Below, piece after piece: positions 8,468 through 17,423 of a stretch of 64,000 bases of DNA. The notes under the pieces are model-generated. The model had not been told where the DNA came from. It worked only from the letters and a program-made list of their open reading frames with translations, and made no database searches. This DNA is from G026625185 sp963727835 (GTDB taxonomy: Bacteria > Desulfobacterota > WTBG01 > JAGOGO01). The position numbers and the translations under genes are program-made. The DNA is taken from the NCBI GenBank assembly GCA_963727835.1, contig CAVSIB010000055.1, positions 1 through 64,000 of the forward strand. Direction: 5' to 3'. The first letter of the stretch is position 1; the number at the start of each line of letters is the position of its first letter.

Positions 8468-9798
8468 ATGAGTAAACCAAAAAAACAGATGATTGTCAAT
8501 ACGGAGAGCCTTATTATTGGAATGGATATTGGCAAATATCACCATATGGTTGTAGCACTGAGGCCTGACGGTATTTTCAGAAAGCCTGTTAAAATAACCA
8601 ATGATCTCAAAGGGTACCGGGAACTTTTGGGACTTATCGCCGCGTGGAATAATGAATGTAAAACTGAAAAGGTGATGGTGGGAATGGAATCCACAGGACA
8701 CTACTGGGAAATACCGGCACGCTGGCTTATAGGACAAGGGATAACGGTTGTGCAGGTAAATAAACGCTGCGCATACGAAACGGGCCAAGGAGCTGGAGGA
8801 CAATACTCCGGGGAAAACGGAGCAAAAGAATCCACGGATCATTGCCGGACTTATACGTTATGGAAAATATTCTTCCTGCATGCTGCCTGAAGGAGTAAAT
8901 GCAGAGCTCAGGGAACTGACAAAGATAAGGCAGTATCTTATCGGTGAGCTTACAGAGAAGCAAAATTATCTTCGGAGGCTTTTGGATACCGTCTTTCCCG
9001 AGATATTTATTCTATTCAAAAAGTCAGACAGCAAGACACTGCTGCATCTTCACACCGAATACCCTTTACCGGATGATGTAATGAGCGCTGGGGCCCAGAA
9101 GATAAAAACCACGTTGCAGCAAAAATACAAAACCTTGTGACCAAGCGATTTGATACCCTCTGGTGTCTTACCAGGGATACGGTGGGAGTCAGTGTTGGCC
9201 ACCTCACCTATCGCGTGGCCATACGCACTACAGTAGAAAGAATACTCGGTCTGAAGGATAGCCTAACCAAAATAGAAGGAGACCACCTGGCAAGCTTTGC
9301 TCTCCCGCATACTGGGCACCTTATATTCTAAGTTTGAAAGGGCTGGGAATTGTCAGTGCAGCCATTATCATCGGAGAAACGGGAGGATTGTCCCGCTATA
9401 AACATGCAGAAGAACATTTAAAACTTGCTGGGCTCAATCTCTATGAGATCAGTTCCGGAACACACAATGGAAAGGTTCGGATCTCTAAAGGGAAGCGTCC
9501 TCTTTTGCGGCAGGGGTTGTTCCTTTTGGCTACCGTAATGGTGAAAAAAGGGATGCCTTTCCACGAGGAATATGGCCGCCTTCGCAATCGAGGCATGGAA
9601 ACGATCAAGGCCCTAACGGCAATCTCCCGTAAGATATGCGGGCTTGTGGTTCCTCTTGCCAGAGATAAACGATTTTTTAGTCAGGAGGCTCCCCACCATA
9701 TGCAGAAACAAAAGGCAGCCAAAAGCAAAGTTGATCTGTGGGGAAGTCACCAGGACACCCATGAGCATCCAGGATCAGGATGGAGGGCTTCGTTTTAA
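8468..9798 (+). pseudogene. IS110-family transposase, broken by three frameshifts
   Basis: The N-terminal part has the DEDD-type start LIIGMDIGKYHHMVV (IS110 RuvC-like domain). The C-terminal part from about 9334 has the Transposase_20 domain (KGLGIVSAAIIIGETG, HLKLAGLNL). Between them the reading frame shifts near 8770 (before AKELEDNTPG), near 9115 (before AAKIQNLVTKRFD) and near 9330. Stitched together it would give about 440 aa, slightly long for the family. A strong AGGAGG ribosome site precedes the ATG at 8468. The element has no terminal inverted repeats, as expected for this family, so its ends cannot be set. It is inactive unless the indels are sequencing errors. Confidence 0.85.
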
Positions 9799-10130
9799 GA
9801 GCAGTGACACTTAATGACCCCAATGAAGCACTGTAGAGAGGGATTAAAAAACAATGGCCTCGAAAGCACACCTGGGGTGGGTATTAAGCTAACAACACGT
9901 GGGAGATAACCCGCAGATCATATTTACCCAATAAGAAAAACAAAATATTTATTTTTATCAATGTTTAAAAGCCCCCCATCAAAGAGGCCCTTGCCCTGAA
10001 TCGGGATTATTTTTATGTGGGTTTGTTATTTTTTATCCTTTTTAATCTTAACCAGGCAAAAAATCAACAAAATAAAAGTTCGGGGTTGTTTATTGAGCAG
10101 ACAGCGAGGACACGGAATGCTTCCCTAAAA
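9799..10130. other. Non-coding gap after the IS110 remnant
   Basis: About 330 nt between the transposase remnant and the end of nuoN. No open frame of protein-like composition was seen. The left part may be the non-coding right end of the IS110 element. A weak GC-rich stem near 9970-9990 followed by T residues on the minus strand could end nuo transcription, but pairing is poor. Confidence 0.4.
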
Positions 10131-11579
10131 TCAGCCTATCAGCCACTTAATCGAATCAAGGGCTCGTTCCAGATAAAAGGTTGGAGCAACTCCCATCTGG
10201 ATGGTTCCGGCTAAGGTAATGATCAGCACGATCGTGATCGGGAGGGAATATTCGAGAGCCACCTCTTTAATCGGCTCTTTCATATACATAATCACGGTAA
10301 CCCGGAAGTAGTAAAAAACCGAAATCAGGCTGTTCATCACTCCGATGATGGTAAGCCATATATAGCCGGATTTAATCGCCGCACTAAAAATATAAAACTT
10401 CCCCATAAAGCCAGCTAACGGGGGAATCCCGGCTAAAGAAAAAAGGAAGATCGCCATTGCTGCGCCTAAAAACGGGTATCTAAATCCAAGTCCAGCATAA
10501 TCTGCAATCTCAACATTAGCTTCTTCCTTCTGTCCATAGAAAACCACAATGCCGAAAGCGCCCAGATTCATAAACGCGTAGGCCCCTAAATAGTAGAGCA
10601 CGGCTGACCAGCCAACGCTCCCACCGGCAATGATGCCCACGAGAATATACCCGGCATGCGCGATACTGGAGTAGGCAAGCATCCTTTTGATATTCGTCTG
10701 AGATAACGCCACGACATTCCCCACGGTCATAGTGATAACCGCCAGCACCCACAGCACATCTTTCCACTGAAAGTCAAGAAGGGGTAATGCTCCTCCAAAA
10801 ATTCTCAAAAACGCGGCAAAAGCCGCGGCTTTGACTCCCACAGCCATAAAAGCGGTAATCGCAGTCGGCGCTCCTTCGTACACATCCGGGGTCCAAGAGT
10901 GAAACGGTACTAACGCTAATTTAAAACCCAGACCAACCAGAAGAAGTCCAACCCCTAAAAGCAAAAGCGGATTTGTTCCTAAATTTTTAAGGGCAATATA
11001 CTGGGCAATTCCCTCAATCCGCGTTGTCCCGGTTGCCCCGTAAACCAGAGCGATCCCATAGAGCAAGAAAGCCGCAGCAAACGCTCCCAGCAGGAAATAC
11101 TTAAATGCCGCCTCCGCACTTTGTTCCACCCACTTTCGATAACCCACTAAAACATAGATGGCTATTGAAAGGGTCTCCAAACCGAGAAAAATTATGATCA
11201 GATCAAGCCCCTTAACCATAAGCAGCATCCCTATGGTAGCAAGGAGCACCAAAGTATGGTATCCCCCCACGTCCATACTTCCCTCCCGAAGGGCCTGCAT
11301 GGACATCAGGGTAACGATAAGGCCCACGCCTACTATAAGAACCGTTAAAAATCGAGTAAAACTATCATTGATAATCATCCCCCCAAAAGCTTTTTTCACA
11401 CCCCCCTCATCCACCAGCACAAACACTAACGCAAATACCATCCCGAGCACTGCAAGGTATCCGAGGCTGTCTTTCTTTTTTCCTTTAATCACGAGATCCA
11501 AAAAAATCACCATTACCGCGGTGCCGAAGAGTATTAGTTCTGGTCCGATTGAAGTCCAGTTTACATCTGGTATCGTCAT
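10131..11579 (-). CDS. nuoN: NADH-quinone oxidoreductase subunit N
   Basis: Antiporter-like membrane subunit of complex I, 482 aa, with about 14 hydrophobic helices. GYRKWVEQSAEAAFKYFLLG and ALVPFHSWTPDVYEGAPT are family hallmarks, including the conserved Glu and Lys in the proton path. The start at 11579 is chosen because AAGGAG lies just upstream and it begins 1 nt after the nuoM stop; an upstream ATG overlaps nuoM. It is the last gene of the nuo operon. Confidence 0.97.
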   Translation of the reverse strand: MTIPDVNWTSIGPELILFGTAVMVIFLDLVIKGKKKDSLGYLAVLGMVFALVFVLVDEGGVKKAFGGMIINDSFTRFLTVLIVGVGLIVTLMSMQALREGSMDVGGYHTLVLLATIGMLLMVKGLDLIIIFLGLETLSIAIYVLVGYRKWVEQSAEAAFKYFLLGAFAAAFLLYGIALVYGATGTTRIEGIAQYIALKNLGTNPLLLLGVGLLLVGLGFKLALVPFHSWTPDVYEGAPTAITAFMAVGVKAAAFAAFLRIFGGALPLLDFQWKDVLWVLAVITMTVGNVVALSQTNIKRMLAYSSIAHAGYILVGIIAGGSVGWSAVLYYLGAYAFMNLGAFGIVVFYGQKEEANVEIADYAGLGFRYPFLGAAMAIFLFSLAGIPPLAGFMGKFYIFSAAIKSGYIWLTIIGVMNSLISVFYYFRVTVIMYMKEPIKEVALEYSLPITIVLIITLAGTIQMGVAPTFYLERALDSIKWLIG

Positions 11580-11580
11580 T

Positions 11581-13161
11581 CTATGCTCCTTGTTCTCCCC
11601 GGCTTTCAATCACCTTAAAAGCCTTGAAAGACACTTTTCCCTCCTGAACGGGGTTTTTCACGTTCACCCTTTGTTCTACCCTTTTTATCATTCCGTTAAC
11701 AGTTGCTTCCATGGGTTTAAGAAATGGTTTGGGATAAACGCCAATCCAGATAATAAAAATTACCAAAGGTATTAAAACTATAAGTTCCCGTTTAGTTAAA
11801 TCAGGGAGATTTTTATTTTTCGGATTCGTCACCTCGCCAAACATAACGCGCTGAAACATCCACAACATGTAAACCGCAGCGAGGATGACGCCGGTTGCGG
11901 CAAACACCACGAATATCACGTTCGTAAACTGAGAACGGAACGCTCCCAAAAGAATCAAAAATTCACCCACAAAACCATTGAGACCAGGAAGCCCGATGGA
12001 AGAAAGGGTAACAATCATGAAAAGAGTAGCATATACGGGCATCGCCTTTGATAACCCTCCGAATTCCGCGATCAACCGGGTATGTCTGCGCTCGTAGAGC
12101 ATCCCCACGATGAGAAACAAGGCTCCGGTCGAAAGTCCATGGTTGATCATCTGCAGGATTCCGCCCTGAATCCCCTGGAGGTTCAAGGTAAAAAGACCGA
12201 GCATCACAAACCCCAAATGGCTTACGGAAGAAAAGGCAACTAACCGCTTTAGGTCCGTTTGAACCATGGCCACCAAAGCCCCATAAATAATTCCCACCAC
12301 TGCCAGGAACGATATCACCGGCACAAAACTCACGAAAGCTTCAGGAAAAAGCGGCAAATTATAGCGGAGGAAACCATAGGTTCCCATCTTCAAAAGAACC
12401 GCCGCAAGGAGCACGCTGCCAACAGTTGGCGCCTCTGTATGCGCATCCGGTAGCCAAGTATGAAAAGGAAACATCGGAACCTTGATGGCAAAGGCAAGTC
12501 CAAAAGCCAGAAAAAGCCAGGTCTGCACCGAGTGGGGAATCGCCAACGCATACCATTTTAAAAGATCAAAGGTGTATTCCCCGGTAACGTTCGCGTGATA
12601 AAAGTAAATATAGAGAATTGCCACAAGCATGAGCAAGCTTCCCACCATGGTGAAAAGCACAAACTTTATGGCCGCATAAATCCTGCGCGCGGGATTACCC
12701 CACACCCCGATAATAAAGTACATCGGCACCAACATTAATTCCCAGAAAACATAAAAAAGAAAAACATCCAGGGATACAAAAACCCCCACCATCCCCGTCT
12801 CCATAAGGAGAATACAAACGAGGAACTCTTTGACATGCTGCTTAATATCTTCCCAGCAGGCTAACACGGCGATACAGGATAAAAAGGTAGTCAGCAGTAC
12901 CAGCCAGAGGCTGAGTCCATCGAGTCCCACCCGATAAGCAATCCCCAAGCGCGGTATCCAGGAGAGATATTCGGTAAACTGCATCCCACCGTTTTCCACC
13001 TGAAACATAAAAAATAAGGGCAGTGAAAGAACAAACTCGACCAACGTGATAAAAAGGGCGAACCCTTTTAAAAGCTTTTCTTTCGTGTGGTCAAGGAAAA
13101 AAAGCCCAACCACACCGATCAAGGGTAAAAATATTAAATAGCTGAGGATCGGATACTCCAT
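11581..13161 (-). CDS. nuoM: NADH-quinone oxidoreductase subunit M
   Basis: Antiporter-like proton-pumping membrane subunit of complex I, 526 aa. VPMFPFHTWLPDAHTEAPT and VQTDLKRLVAFSSVSHLGF are the canonical blocks, with the Lys and His of the proton channel. WELMLVPMYFIIG contains the conserved Glu. The start at 13161 has AAGGAG 5 nt upstream. It lies 9 nt after the nuoL stop in the chain L-M-N. Confidence 0.97.
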   Translation of the reverse strand: MEYPILSYLIFLPLIGVVGLFFLDHTKEKLLKGFALFITLVEFVLSLPLFFMFQVENGGMQFTEYLSWIPRLGIAYRVGLDGLSLWLVLLTTFLSCIAVLACWEDIKQHVKEFLVCILLMETGMVGVFVSLDVFLFYVFWELMLVPMYFIIGVWGNPARRIYAAIKFVLFTMVGSLLMLVAILYIYFYHANVTGEYTFDLLKWYALAIPHSVQTWLFLAFGLAFAIKVPMFPFHTWLPDAHTEAPTVGSVLLAAVLLKMGTYGFLRYNLPLFPEAFVSFVPVISFLAVVGIIYGALVAMVQTDLKRLVAFSSVSHLGFVMLGLFTLNLQGIQGGILQMINHGLSTGALFLIVGMLYERRHTRLIAEFGGLSKAMPVYATLFMIVTLSSIGLPGLNGFVGEFLILLGAFRSQFTNVIFVVFAATGVILAAVYMLWMFQRVMFGEVTNPKNKNLPDLTKRELIVLIPLVIFIIWIGVYPKPFLKPMEATVNGMIKRVEQRVNVKNPVQEGKVSFKAFKVIESRGEQGA

Positions 13162-13170
13162 CAATTCTCC

Positions 13171-15141
13171 TTAGCGGAAAAGGTAGTATGCGATAAGCAG
13201 TACTGTTCCCACCAACATCCAAATTGCATAGTTTTGGACATAACCCGTTTGAAGCCGCTTAAGAATGGCGCTTAAACCAGTACACAACCTGCCGGCTCCA
13301 TTAGCGGTTCCATCAATAACGTTTTCGTCAACTGAGTGCCACAGCCATTCAGAGACACGGCGAATAGGCTGCACAAAAATTGCATTATAAATTTCGTCCA
13401 TATAATATTTATTGAAAATGATTCGATAAGGGGTTTTAAACGTACCCGCAATTTTTCCCGGGGCCTCCGGATTTTTCAGGTAAAGATAATAAGCGAGGCT
13501 AATACCCACAATCGCCACTCCAAAGGAAACTCCCATAAGCGCCCATTCAAGCGAAAGTTCCTCTCCATGCGCAAAAGCTTCGGCCGCCTGAGCAAGACCG
13601 ACCAAGCTCAACCCGCCGGCCTGATGATGAACAGCAACCGGAACCGCGCTTTTAAACACCGGCGCTAAAAACTCTCGAAACCATTCTCCGCCTCCCAAGG
13701 AGGGAGGAATACCGATCCAACCCCCAACCAGTGATAGCACGGCTAATACTGCCAGAGGTAAAATCATCACCGGGGGAGATTCATGCACGTGATTTGCCAC
13801 ATGCTCATCGAGCCTCGGCTTGCCGTAAAAAGCCATAAATACCGCGCGAAACATATACAGAGCTGTGAGCAACGCGGTGATTGCGCCCACCAGCCATAAC
13901 CAGGAATTCTTCTGGAATGCTCCCCACAGGATTGCATCCTTGCTGAAAAAACCGGCCAGCGGAGCTATACCGGCAATCGCGAGGGTTCCGATCAAAAAGG
14001 TTGAATGGGTCCAGGGAAGCTGTTTTCTCAATCCTCCCATCTTTCGGATATCAAGCTCTCCGGACAAAGCATGCATCACGCTCCCGGCGCCAAGAAAAAG
14101 AAGGGCTTTAAAAAACGCATGGGTCATAAGGTGAAAAATCCCTGCCGCAAATGCCCCCGCACCGCAGGCCAGAAACATATAACCGAGCTGGCTTATCGTT
14201 GAATACGCGAGCACCCGTTTAATGTCAAACTGGGTAAGTCCCATAGTAGCAGCATAGAGCGCTGTTCCCACTCCCACTATCGCCACTACCCACAGAGATA
14301 GGGGAGCCAAAACATAGAGAGCATTGCATCGCGCTACCATATAAACGCCGGCAGTAACCATGGTGGCAGCATGAATCAGAGCGCTGACAGGGGTGGGGCC
14401 TTCCATGGCGTCGGGGAGCCATACGTAAAGCGGAAACTGAGCGGATTTTCCACACGCTCCTATAAAAAGAAGAAGGGTAATCATGGTAGCCGTAATTCCG
14501 CCATAGGGAAGATAGTGATGAGCAACCGGAAATACTTTTAAAAAGTCGAGGCTTCCGAAAGTTACAAAAATGAGCATCATGCCCAATAAAAATCCATAGT
14601 CCCCAACCCGGTTAACAACAAAAGCCTTTTTACCCGCGTCCGCAGGAGCCTGACGCTGGTACCAGAATCCGATCAGAAGATAAGAGCAGAGACCCACTCC
14701 TTCCCAACCCACAAACATCAGGAGGAAACTGTTGGCAGAAACCAGCATAAGCATAAAAAAGACAAAGAGGTTGAGATAAACAAAGTAACGTCTAAACCCT
14801 TCATCCTCATGCATATACCCGATCGAATAAACGTGAATAAGGAAAGATACCCCGCTTACGGTAAGGAGCATCACCATAGAAAGCGGATCAACCAGGAATC
14901 CGAGGTTGACCACGAAATCTCCGCTCGGAATCCACTGACACAGGATCACTTCTTTGACGCGTTCGGCGGCGGGAAGTTGAATAAGCTCATAAAAAACCCC
15001 GCAGGATACCAGAAAGGAACCACACACCGTAAGCGAGCCGATGGTTCCGGTGAGCCATTTGGGAAACCGTATTCCCACCAGTCCGTTAATCAAGACTCCG
15101 CACAAAGGCAAAAATGGAACTAACCAGATGAGGTCCAGCAT
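13171..15141 (-). CDS. nuoL: NADH-quinone oxidoreductase subunit L
   Basis: Largest antiporter-like subunit of complex I, 656 aa, a normal length. The core motifs WEGVGLCSYLLIGFWYQR and FPLYVWLPDAMEGPTPVSA are clear. The C-terminal extension carries the long lateral helix and a final membrane helix (YAIWMLVGTVLLIAYYLFR). It follows nuoK by 14 nt. Confidence 0.97.
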   Translation of the reverse strand: MLDLIWLVPFLPLCGVLINGLVGIRFPKWLTGTIGSLTVCGSFLVSCGVFYELIQLPAAERVKEVILCQWIPSGDFVVNLGFLVDPLSMVMLLTVSGVSFLIHVYSIGYMHEDEGFRRYFVYLNLFVFFMLMLVSANSFLLMFVGWEGVGLCSYLLIGFWYQRQAPADAGKKAFVVNRVGDYGFLLGMMLIFVTFGSLDFLKVFPVAHHYLPYGGITATMITLLLFIGACGKSAQFPLYVWLPDAMEGPTPVSALIHAATMVTAGVYMVARCNALYVLAPLSLWVVAIVGVGTALYAATMGLTQFDIKRVLAYSTISQLGYMFLACGAGAFAAGIFHLMTHAFFKALLFLGAGSVMHALSGELDIRKMGGLRKQLPWTHSTFLIGTLAIAGIAPLAGFFSKDAILWGAFQKNSWLWLVGAITALLTALYMFRAVFMAFYGKPRLDEHVANHVHESPPVMILPLAVLAVLSLVGGWIGIPPSLGGGEWFREFLAPVFKSAVPVAVHHQAGGLSLVGLAQAAEAFAHGEELSLEWALMGVSFGVAIVGISLAYYLYLKNPEAPGKIAGTFKTPYRIIFNKYYMDEIYNAIFVQPIRRVSEWLWHSVDENVIDGTANGAGRLCTGLSAILKRLQTGYVQNYAIWMLVGTVLLIAYYLFR

Positions 15142-15155
15142 AATACCTTACTTTC

Positions 15156-15458
15156 TTACCATTTAAGTAAATTTATCTCATCAACATTGATGGTTCCCTT
15201 AGTCCGGAAGATGCTGATAATGATCGCAAGACCCACTGCTGCTTCTGCTGCCGCCACCGTCATCACCAAAAGGACAATTACCTGGCCATCCAAAGACGAT
15301 AAACTCCGGGCTATGGCCACAAAACTTAAGTTTACGGCATTAAGCATAAGCTCAATGCACATAAATATCACGATCGCATTTCGCCTTATCACAACCCCAA
15401 GCACTCCGAGCGTAAACAGGATCACACTCAAACCCAAATAGTGGGATAAAGGAATCAT
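15156..15458 (-). CDS. nuoK: NADH-quinone oxidoreductase subunit K
   Basis: Small three-helix membrane subunit of complex I, 100 aa, the standard size. It has the two buried conserved glutamates, in MCIELMLNAVNLSF and AAAEAAVGLAI. It lies 3 nt after the nuoJ stop. Confidence 0.97.
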   Translation of the reverse strand: MIPLSHYLGLSVILFTLGVLGVVIRRNAIVIFMCIELMLNAVNLSFVAIARSLSSLDGQVIVLLVMTVAAAEAAVGLAIIISIFRTKGTINVDEINLLKW

Positions 15459-15461
15459 GGA

Positions 15462-15983
15462 TTATTTCTCCTCTTTCCGTTTGGCTAAGATAACTGCTCC
15501 AACAATCGCGGCCAGAAGAAGGACTGAGGTAACTTCAAAGGGGAGCAGATAATCAGTAAAAAGCTTTTCCGCCAATGCCTGGGTATTTCCCCCGGCCAGG
15601 GCATTCAATGTCTCGATGCTCTTCTCTCCGGCCTTCCCTGGCAACAGGTCAACCATGACGGTCACGCCAATTCCCACCAGCAGCGCAATCCCCAAAAGAA
15701 CTCCCACCACTCTCTGGGTCCGATGTTTGGAGAGTAGCTCCTCCGCCCGATCAACCCTGAGAAGCATAATCACAAACAGGAAGAGGACCATAATCGCTCC
15801 GGCATAGACAATAACTTGAATCGCCGCGACAAATTCGGCTTGTAAAAGCACATAAAGGGCGCCAAAACAGAAAAAAACCAGCACTAACCACAGGGCACTG
15901 TGAATCGCGTTGCGTCCCATCACCACCCTCACGGCGGCAATGATCGTAACCAAGGCAATAATGTAAAAAATAATTCCTTCCAT
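15462..15983 (-). CDS. nuoJ: NADH-quinone oxidoreductase subunit J
   Basis: Membrane subunit of complex I, 173 aa with five hydrophobic helices. HSALWLVLVFFCFGALYVLL and QVIVYAGAIMVLFLFVIMLL are the family signature including the helix with a pi-bulge. The final RKEEK tail is short. It follows nuoI by 9 nt. Confidence 0.96.
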   Translation of the reverse strand: MEGIIFYIIALVTIIAAVRVVMGRNAIHSALWLVLVFFCFGALYVLLQAEFVAAIQVIVYAGAIMVLFLFVIMLLRVDRAEELLSKHRTQRVVGVLLGIALLVGIGVTVMVDLLPGKAGEKSIETLNALAGGNTQALAEKLFTDYLLPFEVTSVLLLAAIVGAVILAKRKEEK

Positions 15984-15992
15984 TTTCTTAAC

Positions 15993-16418
15993 TCATTTTC
16001 CGACTTTTATCAGCCGCTCCTTGTCATACGTTAAATCTTCCCGCCGGTATTCTGCCAGCTCATACGACCGGCTCATAATGATTGCCGCCTTGGGGCAGGC
16101 TTCCACACAATAACCGCAAAAAATACATTTTCCCATATCAATTTCAAAAGTGATCGGATACTTTTCGTGCTCATTTCCTTCCCCGGCTTCGAGGGTAATC
16201 ACCTGGGCCGGACAAACCGTCGCACACAGCGAGCAGGCAACGCACTTCTCCTTCCCTTTTTCATCCAGCCGTAAAATATGGGAACCCCGGTAGCGTAAAT
16301 ACGGCTCCCGCATTTCCTCCGGGTATTTCATCGTGACCGGACGGGTAAAGAAAAATTTAAAGGGAACGCTCAACCCTTTTATAAGTGCCCAAATTCCTTT
16401 TATCGTTGCTCCGATCAT
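15993..16418 (-). CDS. nuoI: NADH-quinone oxidoreductase subunit I
   Basis: Peripheral-arm subunit of complex I with two [4Fe-4S] clusters (N6a, N6b). Both motifs are complete: CVACSLCATVCPAQVI (CX2CX2CX3CP) and CIFCGYCVEACPKAAI. The protein is 141 aa, short but typical of compact NuoI proteins. The LRYRGSHILRLDEKG region precedes the clusters as in the family. It sits between nuoH and nuoJ. Confidence 0.97.
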   Translation of the reverse strand: MIGATIKGIWALIKGLSVPFKFFFTRPVTMKYPEEMREPYLRYRGSHILRLDEKGKEKCVACSLCATVCPAQVITLEAGEGNEHEKYPITFEIDMGKCIFCGYCVEACPKAAIIMSRSYELAEYRREDLTYDKERLIKVGK

Positions 16419-16427
16419 GCTTTTTCT

Positions 16428-17423
16428 CTATCTAATCATCACGACTGCGGTTACCGCAATGTTGATAATGCTCAACGGGAAAAGAACCTTCCAACCAAAT
16501 TGCATCAACTGGTCATACCGGAAACGGGGAAAGGTTGCCCGGAGCCAGATAAAAATAAAACTGAAAATAAAAACTTTAATGCCAAACCAGATGGGGCCGC
16601 ACCATGCGGGACAGGAAATAAAACCTGGTCCCAGCCAGCCCCCAAAGAAAAGCGTTACGATCAAAGCGCTCATAAGAATAACGCTTGCGTATTCGGCCAT
16701 AAAGAAAAGCGCAAATTTCATACTTGAATATTCAACGTGAAATCCCGCCACCAGCTCACCTTCCGCTTCCGGAAGATCAAAAGGAGTGCGGTTGCATTCA
16801 GCCACCGCACAGATAAAGAAAATTAAAAAACCGATAAACTGAGGCAAGAAAAACCAGCCCTGGGTTCCCTGTGCCTGCACAATTTTAACTAAACTTAAGC
16901 TTTCCGACTGCATCAAAACCCCGATCGTCGCAAGACCCAACGGAAGCTCATAACTTACCATCTGCGCTGCTGAGCGCAAACCTCCCATTAAGGCATATTT
17001 GTTGTTCGACGACCACCCTGCCAGCACAATCCCATAAACCCCCAAAGAAGACAAGGCAAAGATATAGAGAAGTCCGATATTGATATCAGCGATCCGTAAT
17101 GGTATATCATGGCTAAAAATCTTAACTGAATCTCCAAACGGAATGACGGCCACCGTTAAAAGCGCGGTTGAGATAATAATAAACGGGGCTAAGTGGTATA
17201 CCACCTTGTCCGCAGCAGTAACAATCACATCTTCTTTGAAAAAGAGCTTTATTCCGTCAGCGATCGGCTGTAATAACCCGTTTATCCCTACCCGATGGGG
17301 ACCGAGCCGGCTTTGCATATGTCCCAGCACCTTCCGTTCCAGCCAAGTCATGTACGCCACCGTTAAAAGCAGGGCGGCAAATACAATCACAATTTTTAGT
17401 AACATAAATAATAATTCAACCAT
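16428..17423 (-). CDS. nuoH: NADH-quinone oxidoreductase subunit H
   Basis: Membrane subunit linking the peripheral arm to the quinone site, 331 aa with about eight helices. TWLERKVLGHMQSRLGPHRVG near the N-terminus and AECNRTPFDLPEAEGELVAG in the middle are diagnostic. RATFPRFRYDQLMQFGWK near the C-terminus is also conserved. Its start overlaps the nuoG stop by 8 nt. Confidence 0.97.
   Translation of the reverse strand: MVELLFMLLKIVIVFAALLLTVAYMTWLERKVLGHMQSRLGPHRVGINGLLQPIADGIKLFFKEDVIVTAADKVVYHLAPFIIISTALLTVAVIPFGDSVKIFSHDIPLRIADINIGLLYIFALSSLGVYGIVLAGWSSNNKYALMGGLRSAAQMVSYELPLGLATIGVLMQSESLSLVKIVQAQGTQGWFFLPQFIGFLIFFICAVAECNRTPFDLPEAEGELVAGFHVEYSSMKFALFFMAEYASVILMSALIVTLFFGGWLGPGFISCPAWCGPIWFGIKVFIFSFIFIWLRATFPRFRYDQLMQFGWKVLFPLSIINIAVTAVVMIR

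Noticed and set aside
8399..8842. Minus-strand frame of 147 codons over the IS110 start
   Set aside because: Antisense shadow of the transposase and its leader.
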